This document shows, piece after piece, positions 8,944 to 16,613 of a stretch of DNA of 64,000 bases. Where the stretch lies: contig NZ_BNBO01000015.1 in NCBI RefSeq assembly GCF_014655955.1, positions 1 to 64,000 of the forward strand, written 5' to 3'. This stretch comes from Kitasatospora indigofera (GTDB taxonomy: Bacteria; Actinomycetota; Actinomycetes; Streptomycetales; Streptomycetaceae). Within the stretch, counting starts at the first letter, position 1; each line of letters begins with the position of its first letter. The translations under genes were made by a program, and so were the position numbers. The notes under the pieces were generated by a model, which was not told the DNA's origin, ran no database searches, and saw nothing but the letters and a program-made list of their open reading frames with translations.

Positions 8944-9012
8944 CCCCGGCAGCTCCGGCTCCGGATCGCCCGCTCCCCCCAGCCGCCCCAGCCTTCGAAA
9001 AGGGAGGGCCAC

Positions 9013-10023
9013 ATGCCTTCTTCTGTCATGCCCACGCCCAGGACGACGGACGCACAGCTGCCGCCCGCCGCCGTGTCCGCCGTCGGCCTGCGCAAGTCCT
9101 ACGGCGACAAGACCGTGCTCGACGGGATCGACCTGCGCATCCCGGCCGGATCCGTGTTCGCCCTGCTCGGCCCGAACGGCGCCGGCAAGACCACCGCCGT
9201 CAAGATCCTCTCCACCCTGATCACCGCCGACGGCGGCCAGGCCCAGGTCGCGGGCCACGACCTCGCCGCCGCTCCCCAGGCGGTGCGCGCCGCGATCGGC
9301 GTCACCGGCCAGTTCTCCGCCGTCGACGGCCTGATCACCGGCGAGGAGAACATGCTCCTGATGGCCGACCTGCACCACCTGCCCAAGGCCGAGGGGCGGC
9401 GGGTCGCCGCCGGCCTGCTGGAGCGCTTCGGCCTCACCGACGCGGCGAAGAAGCCCGCCTCCACCTACTCCGGCGGCATGAAGCGCCGCCTGGACATCGC
9501 CATGACCCTGGTCGGCGACCCGCGGATCATCTTCCTGGACGAGCCGACCACCGGCCTGGACCCCCGCAGCCGCCACACCATGTGGCAGATCATCCGCGAC
9601 CTGGTCGCGGGCGGCGTCACCGTCTTCCTCACCACCCAGTACCTGGAGGAGGCCGACGAACTCGCCGACCGCATCGCGGTGCTGAACGACGGCAGGATCG
9701 CCGCCGAGGGCACCGCCGACGAACTGAAGCGGCTGATCCCCGGCGGCCACGTCCGCCTGCGCTTCACCGACCCCGCCGGCTACCGCACCGCGGCCCTCGC
9801 CCTGGGCGGAGCGACCCGCGACGACGAGTCGCTGACGCTGCAGATCCCGAGCGACGGCAGCCAGCGCGACCTGCGCACCGTGCTCGACCGGCTGGACTCC
9901 GCCGGCGTCGAGGCCGACGAACTCACCGTCCACACCCCCGACCTCGACGACGTGTTCTTCGCCCTGACCGGAGGCGCCGCCGCGCCGGGCCCGACCGACC
10001 AGCCCAAGGAGAACGTCCGATGA
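9013..10023 (+). CDS. DrrA-like ABC exporter ATPase
   Basis: Cytoplasmic ATPase of a daunorubicin-resistance-type exporter. In 336 residues it has Walker A GPNGAGKTT (~residue 54), signature TYSGGMKRRLD (~153), Walker B IIFLDEPTTGLDP (~175), an H-loop replaced by TTQYLEEAD as in the DrrA subgroup, and a C-terminal extension typical of DrrA. AAGGGAGGG precedes the ATG. The stop overlaps the permease start (ATGA), so the pair is coupled. Substrate unknown; the family moves hydrophobic drugs or lipids outwards. Confidence 0.95.
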   Translation: MPSSVMPTPRTTDAQLPPAAVSAVGLRKSYGDKTVLDGIDLRIPAGSVFALLGPNGAGKTTAVKILSTLITADGGQAQVAGHDLAAAPQAVRAAIGVTGQFSAVDGLITGEENMLLMADLHHLPKAEGRRVAAGLLERFGLTDAAKKPASTYSGGMKRRLDIAMTLVGDPRIIFLDEPTTGLDPRSRHTMWQIIRDLVAGGVTVFLTTQYLEEADELADRIAVLNDGRIAAEGTADELKRLIPGGHVRLRFTDPAGYRTAALALGGATRDDESLTLQIPSDGSQRDLRTVLDRLDSAGVEADELTVHTPDLDDVFFALTGGAAAPGPTDQPKENVR

Positions 10024-10811
10024 GCTCCCTCCCCCTCGCCGTCCGCGACTCGTCCACGATGCTGCGCCGGAACCTCCTGCACGCGCGCCGCTACCCGTCG
10101 CTTACCCTGAACCTGCTGCTCACCCCGATCGTCCTGCTGCTGCTGTTCGTCTACGTCTTCGGCGACGTGATGAGCGCGGGCATCGGCGGCGGCGGCGCCG
10201 ACCGCTCGGAGTACATCGCCTACCTCGTCCCGGGCATCCTGCTGATGACCATCGGCGGCACCCTGGTCGGCACCGCGGTGTCGGTCTCCAACGACATGAC
10301 CGAGGGCATCATCGCCCGCTTCCGCACGATGGCGATCCACCGCGGCTCGGTGCTCGTCGGGCACGTGGTCGGCAGCGTGCTGCAGGCGCTCGTCAGCGTG
10401 GTGCTGGTCGGCGCCGTCGGCGTGGCCATCGGGTTCCGGTCCACCGACGCCGGCGTCCTGGAGTGGGTCGCCGCGTTCGGGCTGCTCGCCCTGTTCGCCC
10501 TGGCGTTCACCTGGATCGCGGTCGGGATGGGCATGGTCAGCCCGAGCGCCGAGGCCGCCAGCAACAACGCGCTGCCGCTGATCTTCCTGCCGCTGATCTC
10601 CAGCGCCTTCGTGCCGGTCGACGCGATGCCGGGCTGGTTCCAGCCCGTCGCCCGGTACCAGCCGTTCACCCCCGCCATCGAGACCCTCCGCGGCCTGCTG
10701 CTCGGCACCCCGATCGGCAACAACTGGTGGATCACCGTCCTCTGGTGCCTCGGCCTGGCGGCGCTCGGCTACCGCTGGTCGAAGTCGGTCTTCGACCGCG
10801 ACCCGAAGTGA
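10020..10811 (+). CDS. DrrB-like ABC-2 permease
   Basis: A 263-residue ABC-2 type membrane protein, partner of the preceding ATPase. Six hydrophobic segments can be seen, beginning LTLNLLLTPIVLLLLFVYVF. The DrrB hallmark stretch FLPLISSAFVPVDAMPGWFQPVARYQP lies before the last two helices, with the usual LRGLLLG after it. The start overlaps the ATPase stop by 4 bp. It is the last gene of the operon; only a short GC-rich gap follows. Confidence 0.95.
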   Translation: MSSLPLAVRDSSTMLRRNLLHARRYPSLTLNLLLTPIVLLLLFVYVFGDVMSAGIGGGGADRSEYIAYLVPGILLMTIGGTLVGTAVSVSNDMTEGIIARFRTMAIHRGSVLVGHVVGSVLQALVSVVLVGAVGVAIGFRSTDAGVLEWVAAFGLLALFALAFTWIAVGMGMVSPSAEAASNNALPLIFLPLISSAFVPVDAMPGWFQPVARYQPFTPAIETLRGLLLGTPIGNNWWITVLWCLGLAALGYRWSKSVFDRDPK

Positions 10812-10906
10812 CCGCGGGCGCTGCCTCCCGCGACTCGCCCCGCCCCCGGGCGGCGTACCCCGGCACCCGCCGGCGGACGCCGCCCGTCGGCGTGCTCCGC
10901 CGCCCG

Positions 10907-11182
10907 TCAGCCGGCCCGGTGGTAGCTGCTGCCGTCCCTGGTGCGCACGAGCAGGTGGGCCTCCACCAGGTAGCGGCGCAGGGCGGAGTGGTCGTCGTGG
11001 ACGGTGAGCAGGGCCTCGTTCACCTCGCGCTCGGTGTAGTCCCGGCCGGGCTCGAAGAGGGTCCGGGCGAGGTGCGTGAGGAGTTGGTCGCGGCGGGCCG
11101 CCTTGCGGGGGATCGTGGTCAGCCGGCCCTGGCTGAAGAGGCTCTCCACCCCGCGTGAGCTGCTGTTCTCATGGTCGGACAT
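10907..11182 (-). CDS. DUF2087 protein
   Basis: A 91-residue protein that is essentially one DUF2087 domain: LLTHLARTLFEPGRDYTEREVNEAL, then the conserved DDHSALRRYLVEAHLLVR and a terminal YHRAG. DUF2087 is a small winged-helix-like domain often fused to regulators; here it stands alone. GGGGAGG precedes the ATG. It may act as a small transcription factor, but no target is evident. Confidence 0.85.
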   Translation of the reverse strand: MSDHENSSSRGVESLFSQGRLTTIPRKAARRDQLLTHLARTLFEPGRDYTEREVNEALLTVHDDHSALRRYLVEAHLLVRTRDGSSYHRAG

Positions 11183-11240
11183 GGTGGCAGCCTCCCCTGC
11201 CGGCCGGTCGGGGGCAAGGAGATTTCGGGCGGCGCCGGTC

Positions 11241-11333
11241 TCAGCGGGGGCCGCCGGTGACGTCGGGGCCGATCACGAATCCCTTGGCGGGCCCCTCCGG
11301 GACGATCGCCTCCTCGCCGTACGGGGTGCGCAC
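11241..11333 (-). pseudogene. Short reading frame or gene remnant next to tnpB
   Basis: A 30-codon frame (GTG at 11333) reads RTPYGEEAIVPEGPAKGFVIGPDVTGGPR and has strongly biased codons. GGAGG lies 13 bp upstream, which is long. It sits immediately outside the left end of the transposon, so it may be the tail of a gene cut by the insertion or a tiny independent gene. I do not recognise it. Confidence 0.3.
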
Positions 11334-11344
11334 CGAACTCGCTT

Positions 11345-11500
11345 GACCTCCTCACCGCCCTAGAGTGCGGTGATTCCCTCCACGCTGCGCACGGATGGCG
11401 CGGCGCTCAGGCGGGTTCCTGCTTCACTGCGCGGTGCCGGGACGAGTCCCGGTCCTACCTGCGCTCCACAGGCTGAGACCGCAAGTCCTGCGGCCTTGGC
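11345..11500 (-). ncRNA. Expected omega RNA (reRNA) of TnpB
   Basis: By analogy with other TnpB systems, a guide RNA scaffold overlaps the 3' end of tnpB and the right end of the element, with the guide read from the flank beyond the hairpin at 11353-11372. The position is inferred from family knowledge; I can see only the hairpin and the intact nuclease, not a defined RNA boundary. Confidence 0.3.
11353..11372 (-). other. Hairpin at the tnpB 3' end (putative IS right end)
   Basis: CACCGC (11353-11358) and GCGGTG (11367-11372) form a 6-bp stem with an 8-base loop that contains the tnpB stop codon. IS200/IS605 elements carry subterminal hairpins recognised by TnpA, and the TnpB guide RNA normally ends near this right element. 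The exact element boundary cannot be fixed without a second copy. Confidence 0.4.
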
Positions 11501-12607
11501 GACGTTGACCGCCGCGTTGATGTCCCGGTCGAGCCGGACGCCGCATGCCTGGCACTGCCAGACGCGGACGTCCAGGGGCTTGGGTCCGCCCTTGACGCCG
11601 CAGTTCGAGCAGACCTGCGAGGTCGGCTCGAAGCGGCCGATGCGCAGGAAGGTGCGCCCGTACCGGGCAGCCTTGTACTCCAGCATGGTGACGAACGCGG
11701 ACCATCCGGCATCGTGGACGGACTTGGCCAGGCTGGTGCGGGCGAGTGCCTTGACCGCCAGGTCCTCAACGGCGACCGCTTGGTTCTCGCGGATCACCTT
11801 CGTCGAGAGCTGGTGGTGGAAATCGCGCCGCGCGTCGGTGACCTTGGCGTGTGCCTTGGCGACCTTGAGCCGGGCCTTGCCCCGGTTGTTGCTGCCCTTG
11901 GCCTTGCGGCTCAGGGACTGCTGCGCGCGCTTCAACTTCTTCTCGGCCCGGCGCAGGAACTTCGGGCTGTCGATCTTCGTGCCGTCGGACAGGATCGCGA
12001 AGTGCGTCAGGCCCAGGTCGATCCCGACCACCGCGTCCGTGTCGGGCATGCGGGTCAGGTCGGTGGCCGGGTCGCTCTCCACCACGAACGAGCAGAAGTA
12101 CCGCCCGGCGGCGTCCTTGACCACGGTCACCGTGGACGGCTGCGACGGCAGCACGCGGGACCACTTCACCCGCACGTCGCCGACCTTCGGCAACGACAGG
12201 TCACCGCCCGACGTGATCTTCCATCGGGCATTGGCGGTGAACCTGACGGCCTGCCGATTGTCCTTGCGGCTCTTGAAGCGGGGCGCGCCCATACGCGGGC
12301 GCTTGCCCTTCAACCCGTCGAAGAAGTTCCGGTACGCGGTGTCCAGGTCCCGCAGCGACTGCTGCAGGACCACGGCGGACACCTCCCCGAGCCATTCGCG
12401 ATCGGGGGTCTTCTTCGCCTCGGTGATCAGCGCCTTCGACAGGTCACCGGTCCTCGGGAACGGCAACCCGTCCTCACGGGCGCTCTCACGAGCCCGCAAG
12501 GCGTCGTTGTACACCACCCGCGCACACCCGAACGCACGGGTCAGCGCAGAACGCTGAGACCCGTTCGGGTAGAGGCGGAAGGAGTACCGAAGCTGCATGG
12601 CGATCAC
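11360..12607 (-). CDS. tnpB: IS200/IS605-family TnpB RNA-guided nuclease
   Basis: A 415-residue TnpB (OrfB), ancestor of Cas12: a nuclease guided by an omega RNA made from its own 3' end. An N-terminal OrfB helix-turn-helix region opens MQLRYSFRLYPNGSQ. The RuvC catalytic residues are all present: Asp197 in VGIDLGLTHFA, Glu281 in VAVEDLAVK and Asp362 in LDRDINAAVN. An intact zinc finger, CSNCG/CQACG, has Cys333, 336, 352 and 355. Start at 12607, with ATG at 12598 as an alternative. The length is normal and the frame undamaged, so it is probably active. The partner tnpA is only a stub, so the element cannot move by itself. Confidence 0.95.
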   Translation of the reverse strand: MIAMQLRYSFRLYPNGSQRSALTRAFGCARVVYNDALRARESAREDGLPFPRTGDLSKALITEAKKTPDREWLGEVSAVVLQQSLRDLDTAYRNFFDGLKGKRPRMGAPRFKSRKDNRQAVRFTANARWKITSGGDLSLPKVGDVRVKWSRVLPSQPSTVTVVKDAAGRYFCSFVVESDPATDLTRMPDTDAVVGIDLGLTHFAILSDGTKIDSPKFLRRAEKKLKRAQQSLSRKAKGSNNRGKARLKVAKAHAKVTDARRDFHHQLSTKVIRENQAVAVEDLAVKALARTSLAKSVHDAGWSAFVTMLEYKAARYGRTFLRIGRFEPTSQVCSNCGVKGGPKPLDVRVWQCQACGVRLDRDINAAVNVAKAAGLAVSACGAQVGPGLVPAPRSEAGTRLSAAPSVRSVEGITAL

Positions 12608-12624
12608 CGTACCCGTGTTGGTTT

Positions 12625-12710
12625 ATGGCTGATTATCAGAAAAGGCAGGCACTGCACGTTCGTTCTCCACGCGCACTTGGTCTTCGTGACGAAGTACCGG
12701 CACAAGGTGT
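12625..12710 (+). pseudogene. Truncated, frameshifted IS200 transposase TnpA remnant
   Basis: Reads MADYQ from an ATG at 12625, then after one extra A in an AAAA run continues in the next frame as KGRHCTFVLHAHLVFVTKYR. This is the N-terminus of the IS200-type Y1 transposase. Homology stops at about codon 28, before the HUH and catalytic Tyr parts. It lies 17 bp from the tnpB start in divergent orientation, the usual IS605 layout. Confidence 0.8.
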
Positions 12711-12718
12711 CGGCCTGC

Positions 12719-13216
12719 CTAGCTGAGGTCCACGCCGCGAGAGGGTGCTCCGACCCCGCTCAGAGCACCACCCAGAATCGCTTCACCACCGGGCTGAAGC
12801 CCGGCGCACTGCGATTGGATCCGGTAGCCGCCCCTGGCGGGGTCGGGGCCGGAGAGCACGGTGACCGAGCCGCCGTCGAAATCGTCGATGATCACGTACA
12901 CCGGGGTGCCCGCCGTGGCGTACGCGCGGTGCTTGCGGACCAGGTCGCGCTTGCGGCTCTCGCTGCCGGGCGACACTGTTTCCACGACCACGCCACGCCC
13001 GAGGCCAGGACGCCGAAACCGTCGGGTTGCTCGACCTCCTCCAGGTCCTCGGGGGAGACGAAGACATATTGACGGTGAAGTGCCGCATCCCGCCGGCAGG
13101 TGACATCTCGATGGCCCTCTCGATGATCTCCGCCCGGAAGCCCTGCGGAACGTCCATGGCCTTCCACACCTGCCACAGCGCCTGGTCCAGGTCTCCTCAA
13201 CTGCGAGCGCGATCAT
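12719..13216 (-). pseudogene. Frameshifted Uma2-family (DUF820) gene
   Basis: Uma2/DUF820 proteins have a PD-(D/E)XK nuclease-like fold and are abundant in actinobacteria. Read from an ATG at 13216, the frame starts IALAVEE. The family sequence then continues in another frame (VWKAMDVPQGFRAEIIERAIEMSP, 13110-13170), and the C-terminal half (VVVETVSPGSESRKRDL to YVIIDDFD) returns to the first frame. At least two frameshifts are needed to join the parts, so no full product can be made. It abuts the tnpA stub at about 12710-12720, so transposition and decay may be linked. Confidence 0.75.
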
Positions 13217-13340
13217 TGAGACACCCCTCTTCCGGTCCAGTGTGAGCAGGCGGCCCGATGTGACACAAGCCGTGGCCGTACCGTCGCACACGATCACCGG
13301 CCGACGGGTGCCGTCCGGGCCCGTTCACCCTCCCGGGTGG

Positions 13341-14891
13341 TCACCGCTGGCGCGGGATCTCCATCCGGAAGACCGCGCCGTCGCCCGGGGCGCTGTGCAG
13401 GGTGAGGGTGCCGCCGTGGGCGTGGGTGAGGGCGGTGGCGATGGCGAGGCCGAGGCCCGCGCCGCCGCCGTCGTTGCGACTGCGGGAGGCGTCGACCCGG
13501 TAGAACCGGTCGAAGACGCGTTCGGCCTGGTCGCGGGTGAGGCCCGGGCCGGAGTCGGCGACCTCCAGCAGGCAGTCGCCGTGGGCGGTGCCGACGCCGA
13601 TCCGGACGGGGGTGCCGGGCGGGGTGTGCTTCACGGCGTTGCCGACCAGGTTGGTGACCACCTGCCGCAGCCGGGCCTCGTCGCCGAGGACGGGCGCGGC
13701 CCCGGGGGCGCCGTGGCCGGCCGGGCCGGTGAGCGCCACCGGGCGGGAGGGGTCGAGGGCGGTCAGGTCGTGCAGGGCGTCGGCGGCGAGCGTGCGCAGG
13801 TCCATCGGGGCCAGGTCGAGCGGGCGCTCCTCGTCGAGGCGGGCGAGCACCAGGAGGTCCTCGACCAGGGTGCCCATCCGGACGGCCTCGCTCTCGATCC
13901 GGCTCATGGTGCGGGTGACGTCGGCGGGGGTGGGCAGGGCGCCCATCCGGTACAGCTCGGCGAAGCCCCGGATGCCGGCCAGCGGCGTGCGCAGCTCGTG
14001 CGAGGCGTCGGCGACGAAGCGCCGCATCCGGGCCTCCGACTCGGCGCGGGCCGCGAAGGCCGCCTCGATCTGGGTGAGCATCCCGTTCAGGGCGGCCGAG
14101 AGCCGGCCGACCTCGGTCCGGGTGGAGAGTTCGGGCATCCGGTGCGACAGCTCGCCGGAGGCGATCCGGGCGGCGCCCTTCTCGATCCCGCGCAGCTGGC
14201 GCAGGCCGGCCCGGACGGCGAAGAAGCCGAGGGCGGCGATCAGCAGCAGGACGACCCCGCCGATCGCGAGGAAGGAGCCGCGCAGCTTGCCGACGGTGGC
14301 GTCGACCTCCTCGCGGGAGACCGCGACCAGCAGGTACGAGGCGTTCGGCGCGGCGAACTCGCTGCCGGCGGCCGACCGCTGCAACGGCAGGACGACGGCC
14401 CGCCAGGAACCGCGCCCCCGGGTGTCGGGCAGGTCGAAGGCGGCCTGCGGGGTGGTGGTCGCGGGATCGAGGCGGCCCAGCTCAGGGGCCGGGTCGGACT
14501 CGCTGACCGGCTGGCGGACGACCTGCTGCACCTTGCCCTCGGCGGACAGGTACAACACGGTGTACTGGCTGGGCAGCGCGGCCAGCAGCGGTTGCGCGCG
14601 CTTCCCGGCCATGGCCGGCGGCTGGCCCTTGTCCGCCCAGGTCTGGCGTCCGGCGGCGCGGTGCGAGAGCGGCTCGGCGACCCGCTGGAGCTGCTCGTCC
14701 AGGCGCTGCTCCAGCTGGTGCCGGACGGTGCCGAGGACCACGGTGTCGCTGACCGCGAGACCGGTGGTGACCAGCAGCAGCGCGAGCACCAGCAGCCGGG
14801 CCCGGAGCGAGAGCCGGGCCGTCAGGGAGCCGGGCCGCGGCAGCCGGAGCCGGCCCGGCAGGCGGGGGCGGAGCAGGGCGGGCCGGGGCAT
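13341..14891 (-). CDS. Sensor histidine kinase
   Basis: A 516-residue membrane kinase. An N-terminal helix (~residues 30-55) and a second helix (~residues 205-228) enclose an extracytoplasmic sensor domain of ~150 residues. A HAMP domain, HisKA with the phosphorylated His in FVADASHELRTPLAGIRGF, and an HATPase_c domain with NAVKHTPPG, DSGPGL and GGAGLGLAI follow. It starts 8 bp after the response regulator stop, so the two form one operon. Nearby, upstream in the same direction, is a MacAB-like exporter, a possible target. Signal unknown. Confidence 0.95.
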   Translation of the reverse strand: MPRPALLRPRLPGRLRLPRPGSLTARLSLRARLLVLALLLVTTGLAVSDTVVLGTVRHQLEQRLDEQLQRVAEPLSHRAAGRQTWADKGQPPAMAGKRAQPLLAALPSQYTVLYLSAEGKVQQVVRQPVSESDPAPELGRLDPATTTPQAAFDLPDTRGRGSWRAVVLPLQRSAAGSEFAAPNASYLLVAVSREEVDATVGKLRGSFLAIGGVVLLLIAALGFFAVRAGLRQLRGIEKGAARIASGELSHRMPELSTRTEVGRLSAALNGMLTQIEAAFAARAESEARMRRFVADASHELRTPLAGIRGFAELYRMGALPTPADVTRTMSRIESEAVRMGTLVEDLLVLARLDEERPLDLAPMDLRTLAADALHDLTALDPSRPVALTGPAGHGAPGAAPVLGDEARLRQVVTNLVGNAVKHTPPGTPVRIGVGTAHGDCLLEVADSGPGLTRDQAERVFDRFYRVDASRSRNDGGGAGLGLAIATALTHAHGGTLTLHSAPGDGAVFRMEIPRQR

Positions 14892-14899
14892 CCGGGCGG

Positions 14900-15718
14900 T
14901 CAGTTCTGCGGCGGCCGGCGCAGGGCGTAGCCGATGCCCCGGACGGTGTGGATCAGCTTGGGCCCGTGCACCGGCCCGGAGTCGAGCTTGCGGCGCAGGT
15001 AGGAGATGTACGACTCGACGATGGAGAGGTCGCCGCCGAAGTCGTACGCCCAGACGTGGTCCAGGATCTGCGCCTTGGAGACCACCCGGCCGACGTTGGC
15101 CATCAGGTAGTGCAGCAGCTTGAACTCGGTCGGCGAGAGCGACACCGGGGTGCCGGCCCGGGTGACCTCGTGGGCCACCGGGTCGAGGGTGAGGTCGGCG
15201 ACGACCAGGCGGCCGTCCTCGGCGGGGCCGCCGGCCCGGCGCAGGATGGCGCGGATCCGGGCGATCAGCTCCTCCAGGCTGAAGGGCTTGGTGACGTAGT
15301 CGTCCGCGCCGACGGCGAGGCCCTGGACCTTGTCGCCGACGCCGTCCTTGGCGGTGAGGAAGAGCACCGGCAGGTGGTCGCCGGCGTGCGCGGGCCCGGC
15401 TATCCGGTCGCGTCCGGTCTGCTCGCGCAGCCGCTCGACGACGGTGAAGCCGTCGAGGTCGGGCAGCATCACGTCCAGGACGACCAGGTCGGGGCGCTCG
15501 GCGGCGACGGCCGCGAGCGCCTCCTCGCCGGTCGCGGCGGAGGAGACCCGGAAGCCGGAGAACCGCAGCGAGGCCGAGAGCAGCTCGCGGATGTTCGGTT
15601 CGTCGTCGACGACCAGGAGGAAGGCTTCACCCGAGGTACCGGCGGCGGCCGCGATCCCTGATGTCGACACGGTCCCTTGCACGACTGTTCCGCCTCCCGG
15701 TCGGACGATGACACTCAT
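14900..15718 (-). CDS. OmpR-family response regulator
   Basis: A 272-residue regulator. The receiver domain shows VVDDEPNIRELL, phospho-Asp in LVVLDVMLPDLDG and the conserved Lys in DDYVTKPFSLEEL. The winged-helix output domain includes LSPTEFKLLHYLMANVGRVVSK and ends YISYLRRKL, HTVRGIGYALR. About 12 extra residues (RIAGPAHAGDH) sit between helix 3 and strand 4 of the receiver. The N-terminal ~25 residues before FLLVVDDEP look dispensable and the true start could be a little later. A direct repeat upstream suggests autoregulation. Confidence 0.95.
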   Translation of the reverse strand: MSVIVRPGGGTVVQGTVSTSGIAAAAGTSGEAFLLVVDDEPNIRELLSASLRFSGFRVSSAATGEEALAAVAAERPDLVVLDVMLPDLDGFTVVERLREQTGRDRIAGPAHAGDHLPVLFLTAKDGVGDKVQGLAVGADDYVTKPFSLEELIARIRAILRRAGGPAEDGRLVVADLTLDPVAHEVTRAGTPVSLSPTEFKLLHYLMANVGRVVSKAQILDHVWAYDFGGDLSIVESYISYLRRKLDSGPVHGPKLIHTVRGIGYALRRPPQN

Positions 15719-15763
15719 CGGACGATAGCCCTGGGAGGCTATGCGTGGTTGATGAATGTTGGA

Positions 15764-15778
15764 TTAACCAGCTTAACC
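15764..15778 (-). promoter_or_regulatory. Direct repeat, candidate OmpR-type operator
   Basis: On the minus strand GGTTAAGCTGGTTAATCC contains two GGTTAA boxes with a 9-bp period, about 45 bp upstream of the response-regulator start. OmpR-family regulators bind tandem half-sites in this style, so autoregulation is plausible. Confidence 0.45.
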
Positions 15779-15861
15779 GGGGGGGGATTTCCCGGGACAA
15801 GGGCCCTTCGCCCTCGAACACCCTTCCGGCGCCCCCGGGCGCCCCGCCCCCCGAACGGAAG

Positions 15862-15892
15862 CGGCCCGGCCGGCGGGGCGCCGGCCGGGCCG
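15862..15892. terminator. Hairpin terminator after the MacAB-like operon
   Basis: A perfect 14-bp stem (CGGCCCGGCCGGCG and its complement) with a GGG loop, just beyond the stop of the gene ending at 15912. There is no U-run, as usual for streptomycetes. Confidence 0.75.
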
Positions 15893-15911
15893 TGGTCCGG
15901 AGGCCGCGGGG

Positions 15912-16595
15912 TCAGCCGCCGGACGGTGTGCGGGCGCCGCCGAAGCCGCCGAAGCCGCCGGCCGCCGCGCCCTCGACCAGTTGGGTGGCCGCGTAGCCGC
16001 CGGAGGCGTCCGGGGTGCCGACCACGGTGACGCTCTGGCCGGGCTGCAGGTCGCCGACCTTGCCCTCCTTGTTGAGCTGCACCTTGGTCGAGTCGCCGGT
16101 CGTCACCTTGACGGTGTTGCCGTTCGCGTCGGTCAGGTAGACGGTGGTGCCGTCCACGACCTTCACGGTGCCGCGGGTGAAGCCGCCCGCGCCGCCCTGC
16201 GCCCCGGTGCCGCCGGGCGCGCCCGCACCGCCGGCCGCGCCGGTGCCGCCCGTCTGGCCGTTGCGGCGGCCGGTGCCCTGACCGGCCGCCCCCTGGCCCG
16301 CCGCGCCCTGGCCGCCGAAGCCGCCCGGGGCCGCGGCCCGCTGCTGGCCGCCACCGCCCGCCGCGGTCTTCGTGGTGCCGTGGTTCTGCTGGTACCAGAC
16401 GCCACCGCTGAACGCGGCCGCGGCGAGCACCCCGCCCGCCAGGGCGAGCGTCACCCAGGGCAGCCGACGGCGCGGCGGAGCGGCCAGCTCGGCGGTGATG
16501 TCACGGGCGTCCGGCGCACTGGAGAGCAGCTCGACCTGGGCGATCGGGCTGTTGTCGTCCTCGCGCGGCACCAGCGAGTGGTTGTCGTTGCTCAT
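15912..16595 (-). CDS. Membrane-anchored glycine-rich protein with beta-barrel domain
   Basis: A 227-residue protein: ~45 cytoplasmic residues, one membrane helix (LPWVTLALAGGVLAAAAFSGGVWY), a Gly/Ala/Gln-rich linker of ~80 residues, and a C-terminal DUF5666-like small barrel (GTVKVVDGTTVYLTDANGNTVKV, then LQPGQSVTVVGT). It follows the permease gene by 18 bp as the last gene of the MacAB-like operon. It is probably an extracytoplasmic accessory to the exporter or to signalling; the function is not established. Confidence 0.8.
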   Translation of the reverse strand: MSNDNHSLVPREDDNSPIAQVELLSSAPDARDITAELAAPPRRRLPWVTLALAGGVLAAAAFSGGVWYQQNHGTTKTAAGGGGQQRAAAPGGFGGQGAAGQGAAGQGTGRRNGQTGGTGAAGGAGAPGGTGAQGGAGGFTRGTVKVVDGTTVYLTDANGNTVKVTTGDSTKVQLNKEGKVGDLQPGQSVTVVGTPDASGGYAATQLVEGAAAGGFGGFGGARTPSGG

Positions 16596-16613
16596 GATGG
16601 TCAGGGCTCCTTG

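Noticed and set aside
13242..14930. A 562-codon plus-strand frame over the histidine kinase
   Set aside because: Antisense shadow. The minus strand has HisKA, HATPase and HAMP motifs; the plus frame is Gly/Ala/Arg low complexity.
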